This document shows, piece by piece, positions 1-10,410 of a stretch of 64,000 nucleotides of DNA (positions are counted from its first letter, which is position 1; each line of letters starts with the position of its first letter). Both the position numbers and the translations under genes were made by a program. Source of the stretch: Nemertoderma westbladi (taxonomy: Eukaryota > Xenacoelomorpha > Nemertodermatida > Nemertodermatidae); the NCBI GenBank assembly GCA_032718475.1, contig JAUCBJ010004400.1, positions 1 through 64,000 on the forward strand, read 5' to 3'. Under the pieces are notes generated by a model that saw only the letters and a list, made by a program, of their open reading frames with translations, was not told the origin of the DNA and ran no database searches.

Positions 1-930
1 ACCTGTCTGTGGTCTGATTGGTTAATAATATCTGGCTCGTAGGACCACTGAGATAAAATAATGTTTACAGGGGTTTTCGAGATCAGTTTCAATATTATTT
101 GCTGAATTGTAGTCTCGTCCGTTCTGACTTGTCTGTCTTAGTTTTGGCGGTCAGATTGGCAGACACAGATTCCATGATAACTCGAGAACTAAAAGAGAAT
201 TCTCTAAGCCGGTCTCTAAAGCGAGCTTTTAAATCCTCATTGAATTATATTTTATCTTAAACGCATATCTGAAATTTTAACCCTAGTTGGCCAGTAGGGC
301 CTATTGTACAGATTATCACTCTTCGGTATTTGTAATTCTTCCATAGAAAACCTATAAGCTTTTACCTAAAACTTTTATGGAATTTCGGCTATATTTCCAT
401 TATTGGTCCTTCGGTGAAATGGAAAAAGAAAGGTCAAAAGAATGGTGAAATAAAGTAGTTTCACCGACAACCCCCCCCCCCCCCCCCCCGCCCCCTCCCG
501 TCGCCCAACACCCCCCCCCCCCCCCCCCCCCCGTGTCTCCTAGATGTTCATTTACTACATTAAAATAATATGGTTCCATATTTCAACCCAGTTCTAAAAA
601 CAGGACAAATAAATTATTAAGTCAAACAAAGTCAATTTCTACATCAATAATGACTGACAAAATAAATCAATAAAATACATTGAAGAAACCCATTAAACAT
701 TGTCCATCTAAAGTCATATAACTTTATGTTTTAATTACATGCCAAGATAATTGTTTCATCTGAATGATGTCTGTCATGAAATACTACTGTAAATCACAAT
801 AGAATGCAATAGTATTGCCTTTAAATGGCCTTTGAATTTTCTCATTTTATAGAGAGAAATTAGTAGTGATGTGAAACAAAATTTTTTTCAAACTGAGGCC
901 CTTTTTCTCATACTTGTTACTTTAGCTCCA
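1..930. other. Intergenic sequence, no gene seen
   Basis: No open frame of note and no recognisable repeat apart from the poly-C tracts at 471-532. The sequence is AT-rich with scattered short microsatellite-like stretches. Confidence 0.6.
471..532. repeat. Poly-C tracts (C19, C5 and C22)
   Basis: Two long cytosine runs (471-489 and 511-532) flank a short C-rich linker. They belong to a set of more than a dozen G or C runs of at least ten bases in this window. Run length is prone to sequencing and assembly error. Confidence 0.9.
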
Positions 931-934
931 GGAG

Positions 935-1665
935 AGCTAATTAGATTGTGATTGCATGGATATCCGCACGGAAAAAACGTGCTCGCGAGTAACCGCAGTA
1001 ATGGGAATATATGCTGGAAAAATGATATCGATCAAAAAAAGTGTCTCCGTCGATAATACACCAGTTACACCGCAGTTATTCTACAACCTTATATGATCTG
1101 ATGGAACTGATAGAAAGCTGCCCATGCAAGGATTCCAAATATGTAACACAATCTGAATTTCGTTGAAAAATAGTTGAGATATGAGCGTTCAAATGTTGCA
1201 TGTTTGCAGCTGCGCGAGGCTATTTTATTATAATTAATAAATACACCATATTCTGGAATATTTTATTGTTTATCCCATACGTAGCTGGGCAACAATGCAA
1301 TACCTCTTTAACCATACTATTACGTAGCTATTCATACATAAACAAAATTGTCCTAGAATATGGTGTATTTAATAAATAGAATAAAATAGCTTCGCGCAAA
1401 TGCAAAACCATGAAACCATTAAACGCCCATAACTCAGCTATTTTAAATCGAAATTCAGATTGTGTTAAACAATATTTGGAATCCTTGCACGGCCAGCAAT
1501 TGCATAACAGTACTGAAGAATCTCGGTGGAACGGTGTAATATCGCCGGAGACGCCTTTTTTAAACGCTTGTAGAAAAAATGAGCATAAAAATTCTGGCTC
1601 ACCCACAGAAGGAAAGGTTGGTAAACTATCTCTGTTTCAAATTCCATGCAAATCTCATTAAGATT
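935..1665. repeat. Foldback element (large imperfect inverted repeat)
   Basis: The left arm (about 935-1270) is matched by the reverse complement of the right arm (about 1320-1665). Matching landmarks are GCAAGGATTCCAAATAT at about 1128 and the complement of the same word at about 1475; ACACAATCTGAATTTCG in both arms; and AATACACCATATTCT beside the centre in both arms. The arms look about 75-80% alike by eye, with a short loop of roughly 50 bp containing TACGTAGCT on both sides. This is the layout of a foldback transposon or a pair of head-to-head repeats. Small open frames inside it (for example 1410-1661) are by-products of the arms. No target-site duplication could be fixed. Confidence 0.75.
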
Positions 1666-1678
1666 TGTAGAAAAATTT

Positions 1679-1706
1679 GGGGGGGGGGGGGTGGGGGGGG
1701 GGGGGG
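1679..1706. repeat. Poly-G tract
   Basis: A guanine run of about 28 bases broken by a single T, just outside the right arm of the foldback element. Confidence 0.9.
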
Positions 1707-1709
1707 CAG

Positions 1710-2825
1710 GTACCTGTATAACGACACTATTCCAGACAAGGTGTACAAATTGTCAATTAAATGCCAAAATTATTAACCAACTATATTTTTTTTAAGTAGC
1801 CAAGATATATGAGAATAAGAATCAGAAATATAATAATCAGTTTGACTGCGTGTTTTTCGTATTTCTCTTTCAAGAATCACTTTATATCATTTTATTCAAT
1901 TTATATCCCTCTTAATATGATCCTCTCCCAACTACAAATTACCTTATCACTCACCCCATTCAATTTGAATATTGCTCCATTACTCCCAGCATTACTATTG
2001 CAACTGAAGGCCACATTGTATCAACGGTGACCTCGTACCAAGGAACTCAGGTATATCAAGTTTCAAAAGTAAATTAAAGGCCTACAGGACGTATTTTATG
2101 CCACAAGGACATTCATTAAAGAAATAACAACGGCATTAAAAAAAATAATAAATTGACTCACATATAACATATTCATAATAACGATTTCTAATTTATAGAA
2201 ACGGGATTCACCACTCGCTGTACACAAACTTCCAGAACAATTGAATCAAGAATTTCAATTAAAGTTGATTCCGGTTGTGCGAAGGTTTCCAATATATATA
2301 TCACGTGATGGAAGCCAAAGGAAAGAAGAAGCAGATAAAATTGTTCTCCGATTCACCGTTATGAATTCCCCAAAGTGATCTTAAAATTCAATTTCCTATA
2401 AAACTGGAATTGCATTTAACATTTTTTTACGACGTTGCTCAGCCTATTTATCAGGCAATCAATCATAATTTCTACCCATCAGTTTCCCATCATTTGGAAA
2501 GAAGATTGGAAGTGGTGGCATCACCTTTATACTTACTCTCCATTTGGTTTTATATAATACATGTAGGTCTTTTAGAAATTATATATTAACTCAATTTAAT
2601 CTTTTCATAGAGTGCAGGATTAACTACTGCGCCATTGAATCTCTTATAAAGAGGAAATAATATCTGGAATATTTATAAAGAAAAAAAAACAATTATTATT
2701 ATTATGTTTTGGGTCTTCATAAATAATATACTGTTTTAAATTACCAATTAAATTCTTGTAACGCTTCTAGTTATTAGGTAAGGAACCAATCATTTATTTC
2801 AGAAATAAAGTATATAGTATATTAC
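1710..2825. other. AT-rich intergenic sequence
   Basis: No gene recognised. A 73-codon open frame at 1809-2030 is rich in I, L, S and F, as expected from AT-rich noncoding DNA, and shows no domain I know. Confidence 0.5.
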
Positions 2826-2980
2826 TACTAGGATCGGCATGCTGCATTGCAGCTGCATTTTTAAGAATGCTGTGCCGGCTTATCGACAAAATTGCACCGC
2901 CACAACTCCCTATCACCCAATGGTGCAAGTGTGTCTCCCTGTAGGACGCCCATAACACTTCAAATGGTTATGTGTCACCG

Positions 2981-3727
2981 TCAACAGTTGACACAAATGT
3001 TGTCGAACCATCGTATACTGATCTGATTGCTGATAATTTCATCAGGAATCCCATATAATGAAAGTATGCTGAACATACGTGAGCGAGAGACTGAATCAAA
3101 GGCCTTGAAGAAGTCAACAAAGATAACAGCCAGATGCCTGTCTTTCTTTTTTGATAACTCTTCAATTATCCTTCTAAGTGCCAAAATGGGCTCCATGGTC
3201 CCACGACCTTTACGGAACCCATTCTGATTTCCACGGAGCAGTCTCTCAATGGGATCCCTGATGCGATTTAATAGATTTCTATTGTATAGCTTTGCAGCAA
3301 TCGAGATCAATGAGATTCCCCGAAAAGAACCATAGAGTGTTAGGTTGCCCTTCTTGGGAACTGGCACCAACTTATTTGTTGTCATTTCTTGTGGGACTCT
3401 TGTTGTACGGTACATGTCTACTATGATGGGATAGATGAGCTTTAAACACTCAGGTATTTTAAAGACCTCAGGGGGAACACCATCTACTGCACTGGCACGA
3501 TTGGTCTTAATGCTCTTTGCAGCAGCCTTCACTTCTGCAAAGGAGATATCGCCAATGGGAATATCTGGGAGTACAGACTCAGACACTTTTACTTCTATAA
3601 AGTTATCAGGCAATACCCTGTCATTATTGAGGAGCTTTTCAAAGTGGGCCTTCCAACCATTGAGGCGATCGGCTGGTGATTCAGCCTTAACCTTGGTGGT
3701 TGGTTGGCTTTTCTGCCCAGTAAGCAA
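2981..3727 (-). pseudogene. Reverse transcriptase fragment of LINE-1fam copy A
   Basis: A 248-codon open frame covering the linker and the first half of the RT. It includes the start of the fingers ('GSFRGISLISIAAKLYNR'), 'NGFRKGRGT' and motif A 'VIFVDFFKAFDSVSR', which carries the first catalytic aspartate. It ends soon after 'YGIPDEII' because of an indel that leads into 'SNQISIRW'. Motifs B (GVLQGD) and C (FADD) are absent here, because the element is deleted from this point to the 3' end. Upstream it still reads through 'VDGVPPEVFKIPECL', where copies C and D share a frameshift, so copy A is older or independent of that pair. Confidence 0.8.
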
Positions 3728-4002
3728 GTTGATCGATTTCCATGCCTGGGATGATTGTCTGCTGTCGTCAGCATCATTGATGGCATCAACCTGTTGGTTT
3801 ATTAGCTCCTGTAGATTAACAGAGTACTGCCTGTTCAGGGACCTAGATACAGCCTTAACTGCATTCTTGGTCGCTGTAGTCTGTTTGAGTCGGGACTCTT
3901 TCTGCGCCTTATATAGGTCATTTCGGCACTCCTGGATTTTGTTGTCAGTCCAGGGGGCCCTTTTCCTGTTTCGAGGGTATACAGGAACTGTTTCTGCAGC
4001 TG

Positions 4003-4634
4003 CTAACTTAACTGCTTCTGTGAAGGCAGTATAGCCCTCACAGTGATCTGCCGCTCAGAGGCAAGAACCTCATACCTGTTGCTCAGCTGTAGTGTGAAGC
4101 TGGATCTCACACTTGGCTGTTGCAACAGAGAGGACCAGTCATGCCGCGGCAAGGCAGATTTCGTTGTTCTGCTAGCACGCTGACTAAGTCTTACCTTGGC
4201 CACAATAAGGCGGTGATCACTGGAAAAGGGTCGAAGTGTAAATGCATTACAGTCTTGTATAGAGCTCCTGTACTTCCTACGAAACAGAATATGGTCTATC
4301 TGGGACTTGTGTCCACTGGGTCCACTATGAGTCCATAGCTTTCTCCAGTTCGCTTCTTGAACTGGGTTCCAGCCGAAAACAATCCATTTCCAGATAGACC
4401 AATACCACCATTGCCACTAACATCTGCTGACGCCAGGGCGAGTCGCCAACCGCCCCCCATGTCCTTAATCAGAACCTCATCAGTCTGTCCAGTCTGCATT
4501 CGGTGCTCTTGAACACCCACTGCGCTAAGAGAAAGCTTATCTGCCAAGGCAGTCAGCTCACCTTGTCGCATTGGGGACCCGAGTGTTAGGGTGTTTACTG
4601 ACGCTAGTCTAGTGACTTGCCTCAGATTCACCAA
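4003..4634 (-). pseudogene. Apurinic endonuclease fragment of LINE-1fam copy A
   Basis: The frame at 4296-4634 starts near the endonuclease N-terminus. 'VNTLTLGSPMRQGELTAL' and 'VGVQEHRMQ' contain the catalytic E of the QEHR box, followed by 'GGIGL'. It then jumps, missing the central endonuclease, to a C-terminal part with 'QFKKRTGE' and 'RQIDHILFRRKYRSS'. In another frame (4003-4203) the SDH-type box 'SSDHRLIVAKVRL' follows. The domain is therefore frameshifted and internally deleted. The same N-terminal part is found on the plus strand at 61689-61890. Confidence 0.75.
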
Positions 4635-4639
4635 TGGCT

Positions 4640-5375
4640 TGTTGGTCGGGGTGGAACATGAGAGTAGCCCCCAACTCCAGAATCCCTCTCCCCCTCACAA
4701 TCTGGCCTCCCTGGTGACCCGGGGTTTGGGCCAGAAAGGTCATCAGGAAAGGGACTCAAAGTCTCTCTCCAGTAGGGGGTGAGACAGGCAGCCGGTCAGG
4801 AGATAACTGACGCCTTTGAGGCCGATTGTGTCCGGTAATTCCACTGGCCTCTAGTGGCCGGACCTCCGCATTGCTAATGTAATCCATAGTGGGGGGTTGG
4901 GGGGTGCTTTTTGCCGAGTCAGCTTACAGGGCAAATACCACACCCTGGTTTGCCATTCCACAGGGTGGGTGTCGCAGTGGAGTCAGATATGAGGCCCATC
5001 ACCCATATCTACCCTGGCGCACATGACCCACCATTGGCTGTGCAGCTCATCTGCTGGGTCATGCCCTGTACCCCTGCTGCCAGGTGCAGGTCGCAGTGAA
5101 GTGCACTCAGATTGAACATGAGAACACTCTACTCCTGACCAGCCATTGGTAGATCACCATCTGCCTGGCCAGACCATATACTCCTGCAGCCAAGTATATG
5201 GGTCCTTAATCCAGGACCAACGGCGTCCTTATCCCAGAACGAAGGGGGTCCTAGTTACAGGACCAGATTTGCCCTAGTAAGAGGGTCTATGCAGCTACAG
5301 GTGGCACCTCCTTTATGCTGCATGGAGGTGGCAAGTTTTCTTGATCAATGACCTAGAATACCTGACCTGACCTGA
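4640..5375 (-). repeat. LINE-1fam 5' untranslated region
   Basis: This region matches the plus-strand copy at 60951-61640 base for base over long stretches, for example the block with TGGCTGCAGGGGTATATGG-like sequence and 'ATGGATTACATTAGTAATGCGG'-type words. It is GC-richer than its surroundings. Its outer end at about 5370 is a short GGTCA(GGTCA) tandem, after which similarity to the other copy is lost. I see no long ORF1. Confidence 0.65.
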
Positions 5376-5389
5376 CCAATATAGTATAT

Positions 5390-6730
5390 TACTCGCTGTT
5401 GAGTTACCGGTTACCAATCTAAGGTCCTGGTTACTAATTAATTTAAGCGCCATGTTACGAATCTATATCCCTAGTTACAAATGAGTATATCAGGTTGCGA
5501 ATCTGAATGATTGGTTACAAATTTGTTTTTATGGCAATTAGTGTCAATTAATTTTTCATCAGCGAGCATTACTTCATAATAATTCTGTACCCAGTGTCTG
5601 AGCAATTGTAAGAAGTTGCAATATAACTAACTGAATGGCCGATTATTTAATGAGAAGACAAATTAGCTGATGTCTAACTACATTTAATGGAGAAGACCAA
5701 GTTGTAGCTGAAATTTAAATTATATTTAACGTAGCCTATTAATTAGGCGCTGAATTCCTTCGGCAAATAAATTTACTATTAACTTACTAATATACACACC
5801 AAAAAATATTATAACTTTATTGATCTTTACTTCGGTTTTCTCTGAGACCCAATCTGGAATGTTTTATAAATTGCACCATTTTCAGCTTGTTATCAATGCT
5901 GAATCATCTCCTACCGCCAATTAAGTTATTATGGATTCGCGCCTCACCTTGATTCTTTCATCAACATGCATTATTATGCTAACGCGCAAATCACCCCACC
6001 CCTCACTTCTAACATAAGCATTATTGGTTGGCTCTCTGGCTCTACTAGCTCAGCTATCACTAGGCCTGCTGCAAACATCTATCAATTAAATAATTGTGAC
6101 GCAATACAAAATTAATTTAAATAATTGTTTCATATTCTTATTCTTATTATTAAACAATTTACTACATAAAGATTTTATGAGTAATTTTTATTAAAAAAAT
6201 GTAAAATAGATAAACAAAGTATGTATTAGTTAAACGATAAAACAAAGGAAGGACTGTCAGCCACAGGTATGAAAAAATAGGTAATTAGGCCTAGCAGACG
6301 TTTCGGAAGCCAATGGCTATCTTTATCAATGCAATATTATTAATATGTATTAGTTAGTATTGAGTTAGTATAGAGGACTTGGGTTTGGGGATGGGGCCGG
6401 CCTTCGGGGTGTAGACCTCCCAAACGCAAACTAACTGAATGAAATAAGTAGTAAATAGAAATTAATACTTTTCAATTGTGCTTATTTCTTTTGATTATTT
6501 TAGTATAATAATTATTTGCCTTTAATAACAATAATAACAATTTATAGTAACACTTTAACCATTAGTTAGTATTATATATTGTTTAGTATATATAGTTCAT
6601 CTAGTCTTTGTTCTTTTTTCATCACCACCATTAAAAAACGTCGAGATATTCTTCAATGTAATGAGTTAATAATAGTCAACATGTTGTGATGGCAATAAAT
6701 GTGGCAGTCAGAATGACTAGAGGTGCAGCA
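5390..6730. other. Intergenic sequence, no gene seen
   Basis: AT-rich with no convincing frame. A repeated motif of the form 'GGTTACAAAT' occurs several times at 5400-5525 and may be a degraded short tandem. Confidence 0.5.
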
Positions 6731-7074
6731 GAGCATCAGTAATTCCCAGAAAGTCCGAAACCCCTCAACCGAGCGCCATCACCAAACCCCAGGCTTCTCC
6801 AAAGTCGCCGTCCTCCACGCAGGCAGAGGGAGCTGGAGCGGATGAGCGCAAAGAGCAGTCTCCGGTGGATACCACCCAAACCCAAAACGCAACCAAAACC
6901 TCTCTCGCGCATCCCATCGCGCCTCGCCACGAGAGACTCCGCGAGATGTCTCATCAAAATAGTGGTCTCAGCACACCAAACTCCATCGGTGGTGCCTAAC
7001 AAAGAGGTAAACTCCATCCTAAGCTCCTCGCAAATGGACCGGTAATGGTTCTTCTTATACCGTGAACGTGCCAT
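6731..7074 (-). other. GC-rich island with overlapping open frames on both strands (unrecognised)
   Basis: This 340-bp stretch is clearly richer in G+C than the flanks. On the minus strand a 112-codon frame starts ATGGCACGTTCACGG at 7074 and begins 'MARSRYKKNHYRSICEELRMEF', which is charged and protein-like, then turns G/R/L-rich. On the plus strand an open stretch (about 6732-6999) reads as a P/S/T/Q-rich peptide ending in TAA and preceded by a CAG that could be a splice acceptor. I cannot tell which, if either, is real. An exon fragment or the 5' end of a retroelement are both possible. Confidence 0.3.
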
Positions 7075-7640
7075 GAACGCTTCGAGAAGTGACTACATAA
7101 ACACAACCTACAACTACATAAAGATACAATACAAAATAACAAATAATCACGGGGTAGAAAAACAGAACAGAACAAATTAAACAAAAAAAAATAGAGAAAA
7201 TATGAAATCTAAGATGTACTGTTTCTGGACTGCTTCTTACATGGAACCTCTTAAGTAGATGGTGACTGAGTAGGCGTGCCAGTTATTTCTGGCACCATTG
7301 TACTATATGTAAATCTGTAAGTAAAGTTTACAACATTTTTTTCAAAATTTAAGCCCTACACTACAAAGTCATACCTAATTATTAAATTAACAGTAAACTA
7401 ATAGTAACATTAAATTTCATGTATGTATTACATTACATACATTGGATAGTTTACAACAATTTTTCTAATGTAGGCACGCTACAGTATATTATATACTTAC
7501 TAATTTCTTAACTTACTGTAGTAGCATACCTACTATATAAATGTTAATAATAATTAAATTAATACAGTTGGCCTTTGAAACGTTTTGAGTTTGTGATATT
7601 ATGGTTTTGTTCAGAAGTGGAAAAAATGTGAAAGCGCGTC

Positions 7641-8211
7641 TACTACTACTACTAGGATCGGCATGCTGCATTGCAGCTGCATCTTTAAGAATGCTGTGCC
7701 GGCTTATCGACAAAATTGCACCGCCACAACTCCCTATCACCCATGACATTTACTAGATCATCCGCATCTTCAAGGCCAGTGTCCTTTAAGATGCGTCTCA
7801 AGAAAGTCATGGGCTGTCCACCATGCTTATTCACTCCATGAGGCTGCCAAAGTACAAGATTATGCACTGGCTGGTCCTCACGGCGAAAGCAATGTCATGC
7901 AAAGCGGAGGCGATTTTGTTCTAGTGTCAAGCTTGTGGGAACCAATGAGACACCTCCAATGTTATATAGTGTCTGGTTGGAGATGTGTGCATTGTACTTG
8001 ACACAATGAACCCGGCGTAGCATTCTTGTGAATGTGCCATCCAGAGATTTGGTGTCCTCAGCAGTTAGAGCCGAGCATGGACTCCCATAAAGGAGTACTG
8101 GAACTACTGCTGCTCTAAATAATCGGACCTTAAGTTTCCGATTAATTATCGGTGACTTCCAAATCCTGGAAAGCCTATTCAAGGCTGCCCATGCCTTTCC
8201 CTTGCGTATTC
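7641..8211 (-). mobile_element. LINE-1fam copy B, 5'-truncated, with 11-bp target-site duplication
   Basis: This contains only the 3' end of LINE-1fam, read on the minus strand. The encoded C-terminal part starts at 'LRIRKGKAWAALNRLSRIW' and passes through 'PVLLYGSPC', 'NRLRFAGHCFRREDQPVHN' and 'WQPHGVNKHGGQPMTFLRR', with a frame break after 'NRLRFA'. It ends in the family 3' end with TAG repeats at 7641-7655. The element is flanked by perfect copies of GAAAGCGCGTC (7630-7640 and 8212-8222). This is the signature of 5'-truncated target-primed reverse transcription, and the host sequence is the SINE described above. Confidence 0.9.
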
Positions 8212-8224
8212 GAAAGCGCGTCAC
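7895..8224 (-). pseudogene. LINE-1fam C-terminal coding fragment (copy B)
   Basis: A 109-codon frame holding the region after the RT, with 'RKLKVRLFRAAVVPVLLYGSP', 'TFTRMLRRVHCVKYN' and 'LVPTSLTLEQNRLRFA'. It is continued in another frame at 7685-7867. The residue after 'LLYGSPC' is S, where copies C and D have W. It lacks RT motifs and cannot be active. Confidence 0.85.
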
Positions 8225-8841
8225 CGGGGGTTGAACCAGCGCTATACGTACGTTTCAGCCTATCAGGCCTCATCAGTAGTGCTAACCAGTTCAGCCACTT
8301 GCCCCTGACATTCACTCTTCCACCTAATCCACTTATATTGAACAGGCAATCTTAATTTCCATATCCTATCTCTAGCAGCGGACCTACCGGCCTCAAGCAT
8401 GTTAGAGTGAAACAGGAGGGAAGTACAAATAAATAACAAAATTAACAAAACAAAATAACACAAATAAATAACAAAACCATAATATTACATCTTTAATTAC
8501 AGTTGCATTAACAGCTCAACTCCAATTTATTTATTGAGTTTGTAATAAATAAGATGCCTGCCGCACTGACTCTGGAAATATATTCCACACTAAATTCCAC
8601 ACTTGTTTTTCCATATGTTCAATCAACTGCTGGTATACAATTTTTTCCATGATTTTTTAAAATAACGGAGGACACTGATTGGTCGGTAGTTTTTAACCAG
8701 GGATCGATTTGAAGATTTGCAAATTGGTGTCACCTGGGCAATTTCATGTTATGAGGCACAATCCCCGATTCTAGTGATAAATTTATGATATAGGCCAGTG
8801 GATTTGCAATAGGCTGTACAGCTGGTGAAACAATTTTGCAG

Positions 8842-9162
8842 CTAGACCATCATAACCGGAAGCAGCCTTTGAGTTGATATTCTTAGTACTGTAGTACTTA
8901 TTATGGTTGCTGCAATTATACTTGTAAATGTGCTCAATTTATCAGCATTTTCCATCGGTTGGAGGTAGTCTAATTGAGATTTCGTTGTAGGAGGTATTTG
9001 TGCGTCTAGGTTTTTACCAACATTAAGAAAATACATGTTAAAACTATTTGTGATATCTGTATCATCAGTATATGTACGTCCATTTTGTGATGAGGTTTGG
9101 GGAGCTCGATTTTCTTTGTTTGTGTCTGAGAAGGTTAATCGATTTCCACATTTTACTTGCAT
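8842..9162 (-). pseudogene. Endonuclease-RT linker of the CR1-like LINE
   Basis: A 106-codon frame with 'DTDITNSFNMYFLNVGKNLDAQIPP', the usual 'ADAFNQHFANVGPNLA' type of linker between endonuclease and RT in CR1/L2 elements. The C-terminal third ('IISTTVLRISTQRLLPVMMV') is out of frame with the RT that follows. Confidence 0.7.
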
Positions 9163-9406
9163 TTGTTTTGTTTGTATCTAAAATTTTTGAAACGTAGCTT
9201 TTTTTTTGCTTTACGAATTATTGATTTGAGGGTATTTTTGTAAGTCTTAAATGTGTGTAACTTTTCAGGTGTTGGATTTACAATGTATTTACCATAAATA
9301 CGATCACGTTTTTTTGTTACCTTTATAATGCCTTTTGTCAGACAATGTGTTAGAGAGCTGGTTCTCAGGGGTAAGCCTCATTACCTCATTATACAATAAT
9401 GAGTAT

Positions 9407-10235
9407 TTATTCAAAAAAAATATCATAGGCATCATCAGGATTGGATGTCATATAGACATCGTCCCAGTTTGTATTTTGCAACAGTGAAAGGAATATTTCT
9501 TTCTTAGAAACATAATTAGTGTTTCGTGTGTAGATATACCGCGTTTTCTCCTTTTGTGGAGCTCTGTTTATATTAGCTAAGAGATAAACTGGAAGGTGAT
9601 CTGAAATTGGGGAAATGAGCACGCCAGATTTTATTTCGCAGGCACTACTTGTAAATATATTATCAATCAATGTGGCTAAGGTGTTAGTTATACGTGTTGG
9701 TTTAGAAATCGTTGGGTGAATATCAAATGATGTCATCATATCACAGGTTAGTGGATGTACGTCAATTTTTAGGAGATTAAAATTGAAATCACCCAAAAGG
9801 AAACATGGATTATTATGTTCATGAATTTTCGATAGAGACTCTTGAAGTTTTGAAATACATTCAGAGGCCTGTAAGTCTGGCGGGCGATAAACAATACCTG
9901 CTATAATATTTTTAGATTTTTCTTGTTGTATTTCGACTAAAAGTCTATCAGTCTCTCGATTACTCCATGATTTGTGCGATAGGTCTGTTCTAATATCAGC
10001 TGATAAATATTTTCTGATGTAAAGTGCGACACCACCCCCTGTCGTTTGTGTTCTGGAATATTTACACAAATTGCAATCTGGTAGGGCGTAGTCTTCTAAT
10101 TTATTAATAGATTCATTAAGCTAGGTTTCTGAAATACCTATGATGCTGCTATATTCAATGTTCAGTGTTTCAATGTAGGCATAAATGCTATCAATATTCG
10201 CTTTTATGATGTGGGCATTAATGAGCAATATTTAA
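9407..10235 (-). pseudogene. AP endonuclease of a CR1-like LINE
   Basis: The uninterrupted frame is 9407-10069 (220 aa). Landmarks in order are 'TGGGVALYI', 'IIAGIVYRPPD', 'FLLGDFNFNLL' with the catalytic D/N pair, 'ISKPTRITNTLATLIDNIFTS', and 'SDHLPVYLL', the SDH box. The N-terminus extends upstream to about 10235, reading '...IETLNIEYSSIIGISET' followed by a TAG stop where a tryptophan codon is usual ('ETWL'). The domain is otherwise well preserved, indicating a fairly young copy. Confidence 0.85.
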
Positions 10236-10410
10236 GGTTCCACCTTAGTGTAGTGGTTGCATTGAATTCACATCTCCCGTAGGTCGTAGGTTCGATCCTC
10301 ACATGGGCCAGGGCAGTTTTCGTTTCGGCACGACTGCTTTAAAGGGACCAGCCAGGGCGCATCTCTGCCTTGCATCCTTAAGCGAAGAAAATATACTTTT
10401 ACTTTACTTA
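10235..10410 (+). mobile_element. tRNA-derived SINE
   Basis: The plus strand shows an A-box-like TTAGTGTAGTGGTTGC (10245-10260) and a good B box GGTTCGATCC (10289-10298) at the right spacing. They are followed by a non-tRNA body ending near 10410 in a T/A-rich tail with 'TACTTTTACTTTACTT'. The acceptor stem does not pair properly, so a functional tRNA is unlikely. Confidence 0.7.

Larger units (their letters stand above)
2826..5375 (-). mobile_element. LINE-1fam copy A (RTE-like non-LTR retrotransposon), internally deleted
   Basis: Read on the minus strand, this is the longest copy of the commonest LINE in the window. It runs from a 5' untranslated region (about 5375-4640) through an endonuclease, a linker and a reverse transcriptase to the family's 3' end. 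That 3' end (GCATGCCGATCCTAG followed by TAG repeats) lies at 2826-2850. Two internal deletions are visible. At about 2923-2931 the sequence jumps from the 3' end straight into the RT, losing roughly 0.8 kb that copy D keeps. At about 4400 the middle of the endonuclease is missing. Both lesions make it non-autonomous. The family has endonuclease, linker, RT and a C-terminal 'LLYGSPCW' domain in one frame, as in RTE-like elements; the exact clade needs a phylogeny. Confidence 0.85.
7560..8303 (-). mobile_element. tRNA-derived SINE split by a LINE insertion
   Basis: On the minus strand a tRNA-like head starts near 8303. It has a plausible A box, TGGCTGAACTGGTTAGC (complement of 8281-8297), and a B box, GGTTCAACCCCC (complement of 8226-8237). 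The body continues to the GAAAGCGCGTC site, is interrupted by LINE-1fam copy B, and resumes at 7640 into an AT-rich tail near 7560. The anticodon-arm region is long and imperfect, so this is a SINE and not a functional tRNA gene. Confidence 0.6.
8520..10235 (-). mobile_element. CR1/Jockey-group LINE remnant
   Basis: Read on the minus strand, this holds an endonuclease (10235-9400), a linker (about 9400-8840) and the first part of an RT (about 8840-8540), then stops. The RT start still shows 'PLAYIINLSLESGIVPHNMKL' and 'VKNYRPISVL' in shifted frames. It is truncated before motif A and carries several stops and frameshifts. The 5' side abuts a SINE at about 10233. Confidence 0.8.

Noticed and set aside
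3435-4034. A 199-codon plus-strand frame
   Set aside because: It is the antisense of the LINE-1fam linker and RT. The corresponding antisense frames recur at 48854 and 55635 wherever the LINE does.
10245-10298. Functional tRNA gene (A and B boxes)
   Set aside because: The acceptor stem does not pair and the sequence continues into a SINE body; the same holds for 39017-39087 and 8226-8303.
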